From Acerihabitans sp047324305 (lineage in GTDB: Bacteria; Pseudomonadota; Gammaproteobacteria; Enterobacterales; Enterobacteriaceae): DNA of 64,000 bases. A program made the translations under genes and the position numbers. A model generated the notes under the pieces. That model was not told the origin of the DNA, ran no database searches, and saw only the letters and a program-made list of their open reading frames with translations. Location of the stretch: NCBI RefSeq assembly GCF_047324305.1, contig NZ_CP178740.1, positions 4,774,001-4,838,000 of the forward strand, given 5' to 3'. Shown here in pieces: positions 16,134 through 24,653 of this stretch (its first letter is position 1; each line of letters opens with the position of its first letter).

Positions 16134-16625
16134 TTATTTAGTCGCGTCGCGCTGCTGCATTTTTTGCGCGCGTTCCTGGAATTTTTTATTAAATTCCGCT
16201 TTTTGTTCCGGCGTTAACACATTATACATCTTGTTTTGCATTTCCAGATTGGCAAGCATTCTTTGGTTTTGTTCCTGCGCCATGCTATTTACCAGGGCCT
16301 GGGCCTTGGCGGAATCAAAGCTGTCGGCGGCGATCACGTCATGCATCTGCTGATGCTCGGCGGCCGATGGCTTTTTCATATCTTTCATGGAATCGCGCGC
16401 AATGTCATGCATTTTCTGGCGCTGTTGTTCCGTGAGTTTAAGATCCTTAAACATATGGTCCATCATAGGGCCGCGCTGATGTTGCATACCGCCTTTATGA
16501 TGCATTTCGCCTTGCGCGGTATCGCCGGCTGGCGCCGCGGTAGCGCTGCTGTCCGCGGCGACGGCTAACTGAGCTGAACCTAACACCAGGGTAGTAGCCA
16601 TAAATAAAGCAGTTAATTTGCGCAT
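16134..16625 (-). CDS. spy: Periplasmic chaperone Spy
   Basis: ATP-independent periplasmic chaperone of the CpxP/Spy family, induced by envelope stress. The start at 16625 gives a Sec signal peptide (MRKLTALFMATTLVLGSAQL, cleavage near AVA-AD), followed by a Met/His/Gln-rich helical protein with two LTxxQ-type repeats: LTEQQRQKMHDI and LTPEQKAEFNKK. Length 163 residues (E. coli 161). GAGGAAATT precedes the ATG. Position between nadE and astB is as in E. coli apart from the missing astE. Confidence 0.93.
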   Translation of the reverse strand: MRKLTALFMATTLVLGSAQLAVAADSSATAAPAGDTAQGEMHHKGGMQHQRGPMMDHMFKDLKLTEQQRQKMHDIARDSMKDMKKPSAAEHQQMHDVIAADSFDSAKAQALVNSMAQEQNQRMLANLEMQNKMYNVLTPEQKAEFNKKFQERAQKMQQRDATK

Positions 16626-16714
16626 AATTTCCTCATATCTGATTATTGTCTGCCGCAAAATAATTTCGCCGGCAGGGTTCGTTACAGATATAAGTGTACT
16701 CGCGTTATCTTCAA

Positions 16715-16734
16715 GTAATGCGAGTAAAAGTAAA
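16715..16734 (-). promoter_or_regulatory. Possible CpxR binding site upstream of spy
   Basis: Three GTAAW words occur in the same orientation (GTAAT 16715, GTAAA 16724, GTAAA 16730), spaced four and one bases; the CpxR consensus is two GTAAA words 4-8 bases apart. It lies about 90-110 bases upstream of the spy ATG. spy is a known CpxR and BaeR target. The rest of 16735-16985 is AT-rich with no gene seen. Confidence 0.4.
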
Positions 16735-16990
16735 TAACTTAAAGCCTGAAACTCACTTTTAAGGCAATCATGGAGAAAATATGGATTTTATGTGTGGAAA
16801 GCGTTATTTTTCGTGGCAATAAAATGAGGTTTTAGCCACGTCAATATGATAACTCTTACTTTACTCACCGCCAACGAATATTCAGTAATTTCTCTAGCCG
16901 CCACGCCGCAATGATTATTTTCTGTATTTAACGATGGCAAATATTATAAATCAAGCCCACCGGTTGCGGGCCCGTGCAAGGCTACTTAGG

Positions 16991-17018
16991 CAAACGCGCC
17001 CCATGGCGCGGTTGCCTG
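16991..17018 (-). terminator. Hairpin after astB
   Basis: GGCAAACGCGCC and GGCGCGGTTGCC form a 12-bp stem with one mismatch around CCAT, about ten bases beyond the astB stop. No U-run follows on the minus strand, so its role as a terminator is uncertain. Confidence 0.45.
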
Positions 17019-17028
17019 AGCCATGGAT

Positions 17029-18369
17029 TTATTGCTGGAATGGATAAATCGCGCCCAGGTCCAGCAACTGCGTCAGTTCGTCCAGCGCGGTGCGAACCTC
17101 GTTAAGCAGCGAGGGATCCGCCAGATCGTCCTGATTCAGCCGGTCGCGGTAATGCCTGTCGACCCAGAGGTTAAGGCGGTCAAACAGCGCCGGCGTCATC
17201 AGCGTGGCGGGATTCACCGCGCCCTGTTCCTGCGGGGTAAGGATCACGCGCAAACGCAGGCACGCCGGACCGCCGCCGTTACGCATGCTCTCGCGCAAAT
17301 CGACGACGCTCACCCGGTCTATCGCCCGGCCTTCGGCCGCCAGCTCACTAAGATATGCCCAGACGCCATCATGCTCGCGGCACTCCTGCGGCACCACAAT
17401 AGTCATCTTGCCGTCCCGGCGGCTTAATAACTGGCTGTTGAATAAATAGGTCGCCACCGCGTCGGCCACGGACACGCGCCGCGCCGGCACTTCGAGCGCC
17501 GTCAATTCCTGGCCGAGCTGCGCCAGCGCGCGGCTTAGCCGCTCACGGACCCCCTCTCCCCCGGCGAACGCCTGTTGATGATAAAACAACACCTGTTCAT
17601 TGCTGACGGAAATCACGTCATTATGGAATACGCCCTGGTCGATGACGGCGGGATCCTGCTGGACCATCAGACAACGTTCCGGCGCCAGCAGGTGCAGGCG
17701 CGCCACGGCTTCGCTGGCCTCACGCGTCTGCCTGGCGGGATAACGCCCCGGTTCGCTGCCCGCCTCCAGGCCGCTTTTGCCATACACGAACATTTGTACC
17801 CCCGGGGAATCATAACGTCCCAGGCGATTATGGTTTGCCGCGCCCTCGTCGCCGAACAGCGCGGACTGGGGCAACGCCTCATGGTGGCGGAAAAAGCGCG
17901 CGTCTCGAAACACCGCCCGCAGGATAGCCCCTGTGGTTTCGGCCTCTATGGCGCGATGGAATTTATTATGCAGGTTGGCGGGGGTAAAGTGCACCCGGCC
18001 GTCGGCGCTGTCCGCCGACGGGCTGACGGTGGCCGCGTTGGCGACCCACATTGCCGACGCGGAACTGAGTATCGACAACAATTGCCGGTGGTCGCGCGCC
18101 ACCTGCGCCAGGATCTGCGCGTCGCTGCCGGTGAAGCCCAGACGCCGCAAATACGCTAAATGCGGCCGTTCATGGGGCGGCAATACCCCCTGCATAAATC
18201 CCGCGTCGGACAACGCTTTCATTTTGGCCAGCCCTTGCCGGGCGGCCAGCCGCGGATTGGCATCTTCGCGCCGGTGGCGCGTCGAGGCTTCGTTGCCGAA
18301 GGAGAGGCCCGCATAATGATGGGTGGGGCCGACCAGGCCGTCGAAGTTCGCTTCAACACAATGCTGCAT
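17029..18369 (-). CDS. astB: N-succinylarginine dihydrolase
   Basis: Second enzyme of the arginine succinyltransferase (AST) pathway; it hydrolyses N2-succinylarginine to succinylornithine, ammonia and CO2. The protein has the amidinotransferase-fold catalytic residues Glu175 (GDEGAANHNRLG), His249 (GVFHNDV) and nucleophile Cys370 (GGGPACLRLRV). Length 446 residues (E. coli 447). The start at 18369 follows AGGATG and matches the family start (VEANFDGLVGPTHHYAGLSF). It overlaps the 3' end of astA by 17 bases, indicating translational coupling. astD and astE, which flank astB in E. coli, are absent here. Confidence 0.95.
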   Translation of the reverse strand: MQHCVEANFDGLVGPTHHYAGLSFGNEASTRHRREDANPRLAARQGLAKMKALSDAGFMQGVLPPHERPHLAYLRRLGFTGSDAQILAQVARDHRQLLSILSSASAMWVANAATVSPSADSADGRVHFTPANLHNKFHRAIEAETTGAILRAVFRDARFFRHHEALPQSALFGDEGAANHNRLGRYDSPGVQMFVYGKSGLEAGSEPGRYPARQTREASEAVARLHLLAPERCLMVQQDPAVIDQGVFHNDVISVSNEQVLFYHQQAFAGGEGVRERLSRALAQLGQELTALEVPARRVSVADAVATYLFNSQLLSRRDGKMTIVVPQECREHDGVWAYLSELAAEGRAIDRVSVVDLRESMRNGGGPACLRLRVILTPQEQGAVNPATLMTPALFDRLNLWVDRHYRDRLNQDDLADPSLLNEVRTALDELTQLLDLGAIYPFQQ

Positions 18370-19453
18370 GGGCACATCCTGTTTGCTGTGGTGAGGTTGA
18401 GCCCGCGCGCGTGCGGCCGTCCGCATACAGCGTCGCCGCCCGCAGCGCTTGCCCCGGCGCCAGGCCGAGCGCGGCGGCCGTGGCAAGGTCAATTTCCAGT
18501 GATTCGCGGCCGATTTCACACCGGCAGGCCACGGCGCGAAAACCCTGGTAGTCCTCATTGGCCAACAGGCACCAGGCGGCGTCTTGATTGTGGCGCCCGG
18601 CGTCGCCATCCGCCATGATTTGCGCCGTCACCCTGCGGCTGTCGCGCACCGTGCGAATCTGATCAATTTCGGCCTCGAGCGTCGGGCCGCCGTCGAAAAT
18701 ATCGATATATCCCTGGTAACGCAGCCCCTCGGATTCCAGCAGCGCCCTGGCCGGCTCGGTCTGCGGGTGTACCCGGCCGATGACTGCGCGGGCCTCCGGC
18801 GCCAGGAAATCCACGTACAGCGGATGCTTGGGCATCAGTTCGGCAATAAACGCCTTGTTGCCGGTACCGCTTAAATAATCGGCGCGGGCAAAGTCAATGG
18901 AAAAAAACCGCTGGCCCAGATTGGCCCAGAAAGGAGAATAGCCCTGTTCATCGCAATAGCCGCGCATTTCGGCGAGTACGCGCTGGCCGAAATAATCGCG
19001 GAAGGCCGCCATAAACATCAGCCGCGCCTTGACCAGCAACTGGCCGTTGGCGCCATGGCGATAGTCGGGATCGAGAAATAACGTACAGAGTTCGCTCAGG
19101 CCGGTATGATCGTTGCTCAGGTAAAGGGTCGGCACGGCGTTATAAACATTTAACGCCGTGGAGGCATGCACCAGGGTGCCGACGCGGAAATTATACCAGG
19201 GTTCCTTGAGGCCCACCGCCACCTCGATGGCGCTGACCCCGACCACCTTGCCCCGGTCGCTGTCTTCCAGCGCGAACAGATATCCCTGCTCGCCGCGCGC
19301 GAGGCCGCCCTGCCAGGTGCGCACCGATCGATCGATGCGGGCCGCCAAAACCTCCTCATTCGCCGGCAGGGAGGTCAGTCCCGCGCCGGCCTTGCCCGCC
19401 AGCGTCAGGATATCCAGCAGGTCACGGTGTTCTACCGGTCGGATGATCATCAT
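18353..19453 (-). CDS. astA: Arginine N-succinyltransferase
   Basis: First enzyme of the AST pathway, transferring succinyl from succinyl-CoA to arginine. The start at 19453 (MMIIRPVEHRDLLDILTLAG) matches E. coli AstA; conserved blocks include SLPANEEVLAARI, GTLVHASTALNVYNAVPTLYLSNDHTG, AELMPKHPLY and YIDIFDGGPTLE. At 366 residues it is about 20 longer than E. coli AstA because the C-terminus runs into the astB start. The region upstream has a sigma54-type promoter. astC, normally the first gene, is missing. Confidence 0.94.
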   Translation of the reverse strand: MMIIRPVEHRDLLDILTLAGKAGAGLTSLPANEEVLAARIDRSVRTWQGGLARGEQGYLFALEDSDRGKVVGVSAIEVAVGLKEPWYNFRVGTLVHASTALNVYNAVPTLYLSNDHTGLSELCTLFLDPDYRHGANGQLLVKARLMFMAAFRDYFGQRVLAEMRGYCDEQGYSPFWANLGQRFFSIDFARADYLSGTGNKAFIAELMPKHPLYVDFLAPEARAVIGRVHPQTEPARALLESEGLRYQGYIDIFDGGPTLEAEIDQIRTVRDSRRVTAQIMADGDAGRHNQDAAWCLLANEDYQGFRAVACRCEIGRESLEIDLATAAALGLAPGQALRAATLYADGRTRAGSTSPQQTGCAHAALC

Positions 19454-19611
19454 AATTACTACTCCTCGCCACGCCATGGGGCATAAAACGGTTTTCAACC
19501 GATCGCACGATAAACGGGCACCTAAAAGGGCGCCGGGTTGCCAATAACGTGCCGGGCCTTTCCCTGCCTGCAAGTCACGGGCAAACACGCCAGCTGATAA
19601 TGAGTATAGAT

Positions 19612-19627
19612 TGCACACAACGTGCCA
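19612..19627 (-). promoter_or_regulatory. Sigma54 promoter upstream of astA
   Basis: On the minus strand the sequence TGGCACGTTGTGTGCA matches the sigma54 consensus TGGCACRNNNNTTGCW at all but one position and keeps the GG and GC doublets 12 bases apart. It lies about 160 bases before the astA ATG. E. coli astC is transcribed from a sigma54/NtrC promoter. Further upstream, ATTCA/TGAAT words at about 19695-19722 resemble ArgR half-sites, but no full ARG box is present. The rest of 19628-19946 holds no gene I can support. Confidence 0.7.
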
Positions 19628-19946
19628 GCTATAGCCAGATAAATGAATAAAATTTATTGGTGTCTTTAAAAACAATAAGTTACACGACATCATTATTCAT
19701 TTTTAATGAATAAAAAATGAATATTATGCATTGCCGGCGGGGTTGCGCGCTTAAAGGGAATAATTTATGCACCCCGTCGCAGCGGGTGACAGTGGGGCCG
19801 GAGAGACGGATTAAAAGTGCGAAACGCCGGCGCGGCATCGCCCTCTTGGCGCCAGCGCTTTAAAAAAGTGCAGTAACGCACCATAGCAGGGCGCCGGCCC
19901 TGTGTTCCAGGCGCGCAATAATGCGCGGGCGGTAAGCCAGGCCCGG

Positions 19947-21365
19947 CTAATCGAAGACCGCGCCGGCGGTTCCGAGCGCTAACGGCGGGTCGACTTTCAG
20001 CACAATCCAGTTCGAGGTGACGCGCTGCTGTTTTTCATCCTCCACCGTCAGCGAGAGATGATATTCGTTGCTGGCTCCCGCCTCGTCATGCCATTGCGGC
20101 ATGATAATCGTCCAGCCGTCGGGCTGATTGCTGCGGGGGGGCGGCGTCAGGCTCAGGGCGTGGGTATCGCCTTGCCAACTGACGGCGGTAATGGTATTGC
20201 GGGCGACGACCTCGGGTTTAAGCTCAAGGGATTCACCGCTGTGTAATGACCAGGGCGGGGTGGCGAGAAAAACCGACAGCGTTTTTCGTTGCCGGAACGC
20301 CAGCACCGGGGCATTGTTGCGCGCCACCAAATCATAGCGGCTGCCGCGCAGCGTGTGCGCCTGGGCAACGTTGCGTGATGAAAGCTGTTGTTCCAGGGGC
20401 ACGCCCAGGCGGTAATTGACCGTCAGGGCATAGTTATCCTGCGATTCGCCGCTGTCGCCCTGCGTATGGCTGGCCGTCAGGGTCATCAGCGGCACCGGGG
20501 TATAATTAACGCCAAATGCAAACGCCGCGGGGTCGTTACGATAATTGCCGCTATCAAACAAATCCACATTATCGCCGTAGTAGCGCTCATATTTGACCGA
20601 GGCGCCCAGCTGCCGGTAAAAGGGCAGGTAACCGCGCGTCGTCAGGTCATAGCCGCCGGCCGTTTGGCGCAGGAACCTGGCGGAATTTTGTTCGGCTTTC
20701 ATGGCGGACAACGGATAATAGAAATTAGTGGACAGGCTGAGATAATCGCCGCTGGCCTCGGCGCCGACGGCGCCGCGCCGCAGGGAGTCATGGGCGAGAA
20801 ACTGGTCGTAAAACAGGTTATAGCCCACCTGCCAGCGGCCGGCGTTCCAGCGCTGCCCGAGGCCGATATTCGCCACCGCGCCCTGCGCCGACCCCTGCAC
20901 GCCGACCTGGCTGAACGTCAGCGCCCGGTTGGGATTATCCCACAGCGGCAACAGCAGTTGTCCTGAACTGCCGGCCAGATCGCCCTGGGGCGAGACATCG
21001 AGCGAGATGCTGGAATACCCCAGCGGCTGCAGCATGCTTTCGCTTTGCTGCTGCAGTTGCGTCAACACTTTTTCTTTTGCCTGTTCGACCAGATAAGAAC
21101 GCCACGACCGATAGCTGGCGTCATTGTTCGCCTCGGCCAGCTGTTTTGCCAAAGTGGCGAGTTTCTTTTCCGTTTCACTTTCGTTTAAATTCCCGCCGCC
21201 TAAATCGGGTAGGCTCTGGTGTTCGGAATTTACTGCAACGGAATTATTCTGTGAGGTGGACGAATCCGTGGTCAATGCCGCTGCGCTTAAAGAGAGCCAC
21301 CCCAGGCATCCAACCACCAGCGGCAGAAAATAAGCGCATACCTGATCCAGACGCACATAGGGCAT
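19947..21365 (-). CDS. ychO: Invasin-like inverse autotransporter YchO
   Basis: Outer-membrane beta-barrel protein of the intimin/invasin (type Ve) family, similar to E. coli YchO. A signal sequence (MPYVRLDQVCAYFLPLVVGC and on to about residue 30) precedes a helical region, then the beta-domain (about 95-340) with LLLPLWDNPNRALTFSQVGVQ, NIGLGQRWNAGRWQVGYNLFYD and YRLGVPLEQQL, and one C-terminal Ig-like domain. There are no multiple passenger domains, so an adhesive role is uncertain. Length 472 (E. coli 464). In E. coli ychO lies near chaC, as here; it marks the start of the second synteny block. Confidence 0.88.
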   Translation of the reverse strand: MPYVRLDQVCAYFLPLVVGCLGWLSLSAAALTTDSSTSQNNSVAVNSEHQSLPDLGGGNLNESETEKKLATLAKQLAEANNDASYRSWRSYLVEQAKEKVLTQLQQQSESMLQPLGYSSISLDVSPQGDLAGSSGQLLLPLWDNPNRALTFSQVGVQGSAQGAVANIGLGQRWNAGRWQVGYNLFYDQFLAHDSLRRGAVGAEASGDYLSLSTNFYYPLSAMKAEQNSARFLRQTAGGYDLTTRGYLPFYRQLGASVKYERYYGDNVDLFDSGNYRNDPAAFAFGVNYTPVPLMTLTASHTQGDSGESQDNYALTVNYRLGVPLEQQLSSRNVAQAHTLRGSRYDLVARNNAPVLAFRQRKTLSVFLATPPWSLHSGESLELKPEVVARNTITAVSWQGDTHALSLTPPPRSNQPDGWTIIMPQWHDEAGASNEYHLSLTVEDEKQQRVTSNWIVLKVDPPLALGTAGAVFD

Positions 21366-21605
21366 AAGGACAATATCCCTCTCAGTTCACACCCGGTAAA
21401 CAAGGCATGGTGCTTTGATGACCGGCTCAATGCCGGACTGCTCATAAAGTAACCCGAGAAAGGCACTATACCATAAACCCGTGACGGTCATGAACCTCCT
21501 ATCCAGCTCAGTATTTTAAACTACAATTATTAAGCTGCTATGCTTTAATCGGCACCTGCCCGCCACAAAAAAAGTCATATAAGACTAAGGCCCGGAGATA
21601 ACGAT

Positions 21606-22901
21606 ATGAAACCCTTAGAAAAGGAACGATTCAATGGCTTAGAATGGCTGCGCTTTTTGCTCGGTTGTTATGTCATGCTTTACCATACCGCCCATACCTA
21701 TCCCCAGCTACAAAGCATCAGGGGAATAGGCGAACTGACCAGCATGGGATTTTTCGCCACCAGTTCTTTTTTTGTCTTGTCCGGTTTCCTGCTGGCGCAT
21801 GTCTACGTCCGCGGCAATCAGCTGCGCGAGCCGGCCACCACGTTCTGGGCCAAACGTTTTTTTAACCTTTACCCGATTCATATCGTGGCGCTGGTGTCCT
21901 CCATCCTGGTCATCGCCCTGATGCAATGGCTGGCGATCCCGCCGGACGGGCCCGGCGCCAGCGTGCGCTTCGTGGTCTACGATACCAATGACATACTCGG
22001 GCAAACCAATCCGGAGCTGTTCCGCCATTATATGGATAACGCTCAACTGGCGTTCAACAGCGTTTTACAATTGCTGATGCTCCAGGCCTGGAACCCCTAC
22101 TTCCTGACCTTTAACGCGCCGCTGTGGTCGCTTTCCACGCTGTTTTTCTTTTATATCCTTTTCCCCTGGTTTGCGCCGCGGCTGATGAACGCGCGCAGGA
22201 CCTGGCTCTGGCTGGCGGTGATCTGGGCGCTCTACCTGCTGCCGCCGGCCTGGGTGGTATGGCAACATTTATACGGCATTCCTTATACCGGGCTGCTGCA
22301 GCGGGTGCCGATTTTTCGCGTGCCGGAGTTTTTTGGCGGGATACTCGGTTATGCCTTGTTCCGCCGCGCCCGGTTAAAAGAACAGGTTCTCAGCCGCTGG
22401 CAGCGTCGCGCCATGGCCTGTTTCATCCTGGTCTGCTTCCTGGTTGCCGCCGCGCTGTTTACCCATGGCCCCAAGTACTGGTATTTCCTGCTGCATAACG
22501 GCCTGCTGCTGCCGTCGCAAATCGCGCTGATTTATCTTTGCGCCCTGGCGCGCACGCCTGACAGCGAATGGCTGCGGCATTGGTCTACACGCCTGGGAGC
22601 GGCGTCGCTGTCCATGTTTGCGCTGCATGTGCCGCTGTTCAATCTCGCGCGCACCCTGGAACAATTTTTTCGCGGCGATCCCAAAGCCTGTTTCAGCGAT
22701 TGGCCCGGGTGCATCGCGGCGGCCGGCGACGTAAAGCCCTCCCTGGGCGGCTACCTTATTTATATGCTGACGACTATCGCGCTATGCGTGCTGTTCCAGG
22801 AACAGTTTGTGGCGCGCATGCGTAAACGCCTGGTGGCACGCTACCTGACCAAAGAGGCGCGGGTCGGGCGTATCGGCTCCCCCGACCGGTCCCATTCCTG
22901 A
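21606..22901 (+). CDS. Acyltransferase 3 family membrane protein
   Basis: Integral membrane O-acyltransferase of the OafA/NodX type, which usually acetylates cell-surface sugars. The 431-residue protein starts with the family hallmark ERFNGLEWLRFLLGCYVMLYHTAH-type segment (arginine and histidine on helix 1; given here from residue 7), then FFVLSGFLLAHVY, FWAKRFFNLYPIH and about ten hydrophobic helices, with a short charged C-terminal tail. GGAGATAA precedes the ATG. It sits between ychO and chaC, where E. coli has ychN, so it is a lineage-specific insertion; its substrate is unknown. Confidence 0.82.
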   Translation: MKPLEKERFNGLEWLRFLLGCYVMLYHTAHTYPQLQSIRGIGELTSMGFFATSSFFVLSGFLLAHVYVRGNQLREPATTFWAKRFFNLYPIHIVALVSSILVIALMQWLAIPPDGPGASVRFVVYDTNDILGQTNPELFRHYMDNAQLAFNSVLQLLMLQAWNPYFLTFNAPLWSLSTLFFFYILFPWFAPRLMNARRTWLWLAVIWALYLLPPAWVVWQHLYGIPYTGLLQRVPIFRVPEFFGGILGYALFRRARLKEQVLSRWQRRAMACFILVCFLVAAALFTHGPKYWYFLLHNGLLLPSQIALIYLCALARTPDSEWLRHWSTRLGAASLSMFALHVPLFNLARTLEQFFRGDPKACFSDWPGCIAAAGDVKPSLGGYLIYMLTTIALCVLFQEQFVARMRKRLVARYLTKEARVGRIGSPDRSHS

Positions 22902-23041
22902 GCACGGCGAGGCCCTCCCGGTCAATGCCGGCCGGGAAAAGGTAAGCCGGACGTCGTCAAGGTAAGCCCCCGTAGCCGGGAGTCGCGGTTTTTAATATGC
23001 AGCGGTTGCGTAACCGGCGCCCCGCACCGGGGGCGGTGATG

Positions 23042-23749
23042 TCACAGCGCCAGCGGGGAGCCGTCAAAGGGATGACGGTTTATAGCGGAGCGCGCCTGCA
23101 GCAGTTGGCGGACGTGTTTTACTAATTCAACCATACATTCATCATGCATCCCGTGGTTATTCAGCTCTTGTTCCAGCGCAAACAAATACTGCGCATTGGT
23201 CCCGAGCGGACCGCTGGCACAGGCAATTAGCGGGGCGATAATCTGCGAACGGGTATCCGCTTCAAAAAAAGGATGCTTTGGATCCATCACAAACGCCAGC
23301 GCCGTGACTTTTTCATCCCCTTCAAGTTGAAGCTCCGTCCAGGTGGGAATATAACAGCCGGTAAGCATTTCCCGCTTCCATAACAGTTCGAGTTCCTCAT
23401 GCAGTTTGGCTTCCGGCAACCTGAAGGCCAGGCCGGTGGTCTGGCCGCCTTCTTTGAGCGCCAGCATCCTGCCGGGCTGAGTGGCGGTGCCGCGCCCGGC
23501 GGTAAGGCGCAGGCAAAAGGCGCGATGCCACCCCATCAGCGTAGCGGGACTGACTTTATCGGCTTCAAATATCGGGTTCCACATTAAGGAGCCGTAACCA
23601 AAGATCCACACCGGGCTATTATCCGGCCTGCGGGAAAGCGTACATTGCAATGAGGCATGACGTTGTTCAGGGGACAGTAACAGCGCCTCGTCTATAATGC
23701 CGAAGGCGGTTTTACAATCGGCTTTCTGTAAAAAGTCACGTGTTAACAC
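23042..23749 (-). CDS. chaC: Glutathione-specific gamma-glutamylcyclotransferase ChaC
   Basis: ChaC degrades glutathione to 5-oxoproline and Cys-Gly. The GGCT fold motif VWIFGYGSLMWNP (about 51-63) and LRLTAGRGT are present, with the catalytic glutamate in the ELLWKREML segment. The start is a GTG at 23749 giving LTRDFLQKADCKTAFG, which aligns with the E. coli N-terminus and follows GGGAGAAG; another GTG 54 bases upstream has no ribosome site. Product 235 residues (E. coli 231). chaB follows upstream on the same strand, as in E. coli. Confidence 0.92.
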   Translation of the reverse strand: MLTRDFLQKADCKTAFGIIDEALLLSPEQRHASLQCTLSRRPDNSPVWIFGYGSLMWNPIFEADKVSPATLMGWHRAFCLRLTAGRGTATQPGRMLALKEGGQTTGLAFRLPEAKLHEELELLWKREMLTGCYIPTWTELQLEGDEKVTALAFVMDPKHPFFEADTRSQIIAPLIACASGPLGTNAQYLFALEQELNNHGMHDECMVELVKHVRQLLQARSAINRHPFDGSPLAL

Positions 23750-24008
23750 TCGTTTTTCTTCTCCCGGCTGACGATCGCCACACACTAAGGTAAAGCCGTT
23801 CACCCGACACTAACAATAAGAATTATGTAAGAGTCAATTATTTTATTGTGAACATTATGACATTATTCGTTTATCGGGACGCTGGCAAGTTTGATCTTTA
23901 TCACGTTTAAAAAAGCAGCGGCCCTACCCGGCGCTAAAATCCGGCGCTAGGCGTCCGCCGCTGTCGGGAAGGAAGGTGGCGGGAACGGATGACGGCCGTC
24001 AGGTCCGG

Positions 24009-24239
24009 TTATTTCTTGGGATGCCATCGATCGTCATCGCCCTTCTGGTAACCGTGCTTTACCGCCGCCCAGGCGACCTTGTGCGCGGTCTCCTCGCGGG
24101 ATTCATCCCCGCGCCGCTCCGACTTATCGGCATATTGATCCCAGGCGTGGTTGAACGCCTCGCGATAAATATCCTGGGCATGCTTGGGTAAAACGTTGGT
24201 CACGCTGTCCGGTAAGTCTGAATTGCTTTTATAGGGCAT
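24009..24239 (-). CDS. chaB: ChaB family protein
   Basis: Small cytosolic protein of the ChaB family, encoded beside the ChaA antiporter and thought to modulate cation transport. It is exactly 76 residues, like the E. coli protein, with the conserved MPYKSNSDLPDSVTNVLPKH start and the HKVAWAAVKHGY core. AAGGAGACG precedes the ATG. It is divergent from chaA across a 414-base region and upstream of chaC on the same strand. Confidence 0.93.
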   Translation of the reverse strand: MPYKSNSDLPDSVTNVLPKHAQDIYREAFNHAWDQYADKSERRGDESREETAHKVAWAAVKHGYQKGDDDRWHPKK

Positions 24240-24653
24240 GGTGCGTCTCCTTGGCGAACATGGCTAAGTGTCACTTAAGTATAGAAACTTTGCGGGCACG
24301 CGCCAGGCCGGCCGGGGGAAAAACGGGACACATAAATTTATTTATAGATATCTGATAGGCACACTGCCACGAAACAGGCGGATAAAGACGATTAGATGAA
24401 TAACATAAGATGATTAAAGGGGATATTTTTTGTATTTTACTAGCTTATAATGTGACTTGCCCGATAAAAATCATCTTATAGCCTGTTTTTCCCATCGCTT
24501 CCGGATTATTTTCTTCAAGACGGATATTTATACATAACTTGACATTTTATACAGCCGTTTTCTGGTAGGCTTATTCCATAAATTTTATCGTTGGCGCCTG
24601 GTTATAATGATAACCGGTAGCAAGCCTGACTCTTTGCAAGGAGATTACCTATC
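24240..24653. other. chaB-chaA divergent intergenic region
   Basis: AT-rich 414-base control region. TTGACA at 24539-24544 could be a -35 element for chaA, but no -10 with good spacing follows; TATAAT occurs at about 24446 without a clear -35. No gene or hairpin terminator was recognised. Confidence 0.5.

Noticed and set aside
19691..19722. ARG box upstream of astA
   Set aside because: Only half-sites (ATTCA, TGAAT, TGAAT) are present; no 18-base palindrome matches the consensus well enough to annotate.
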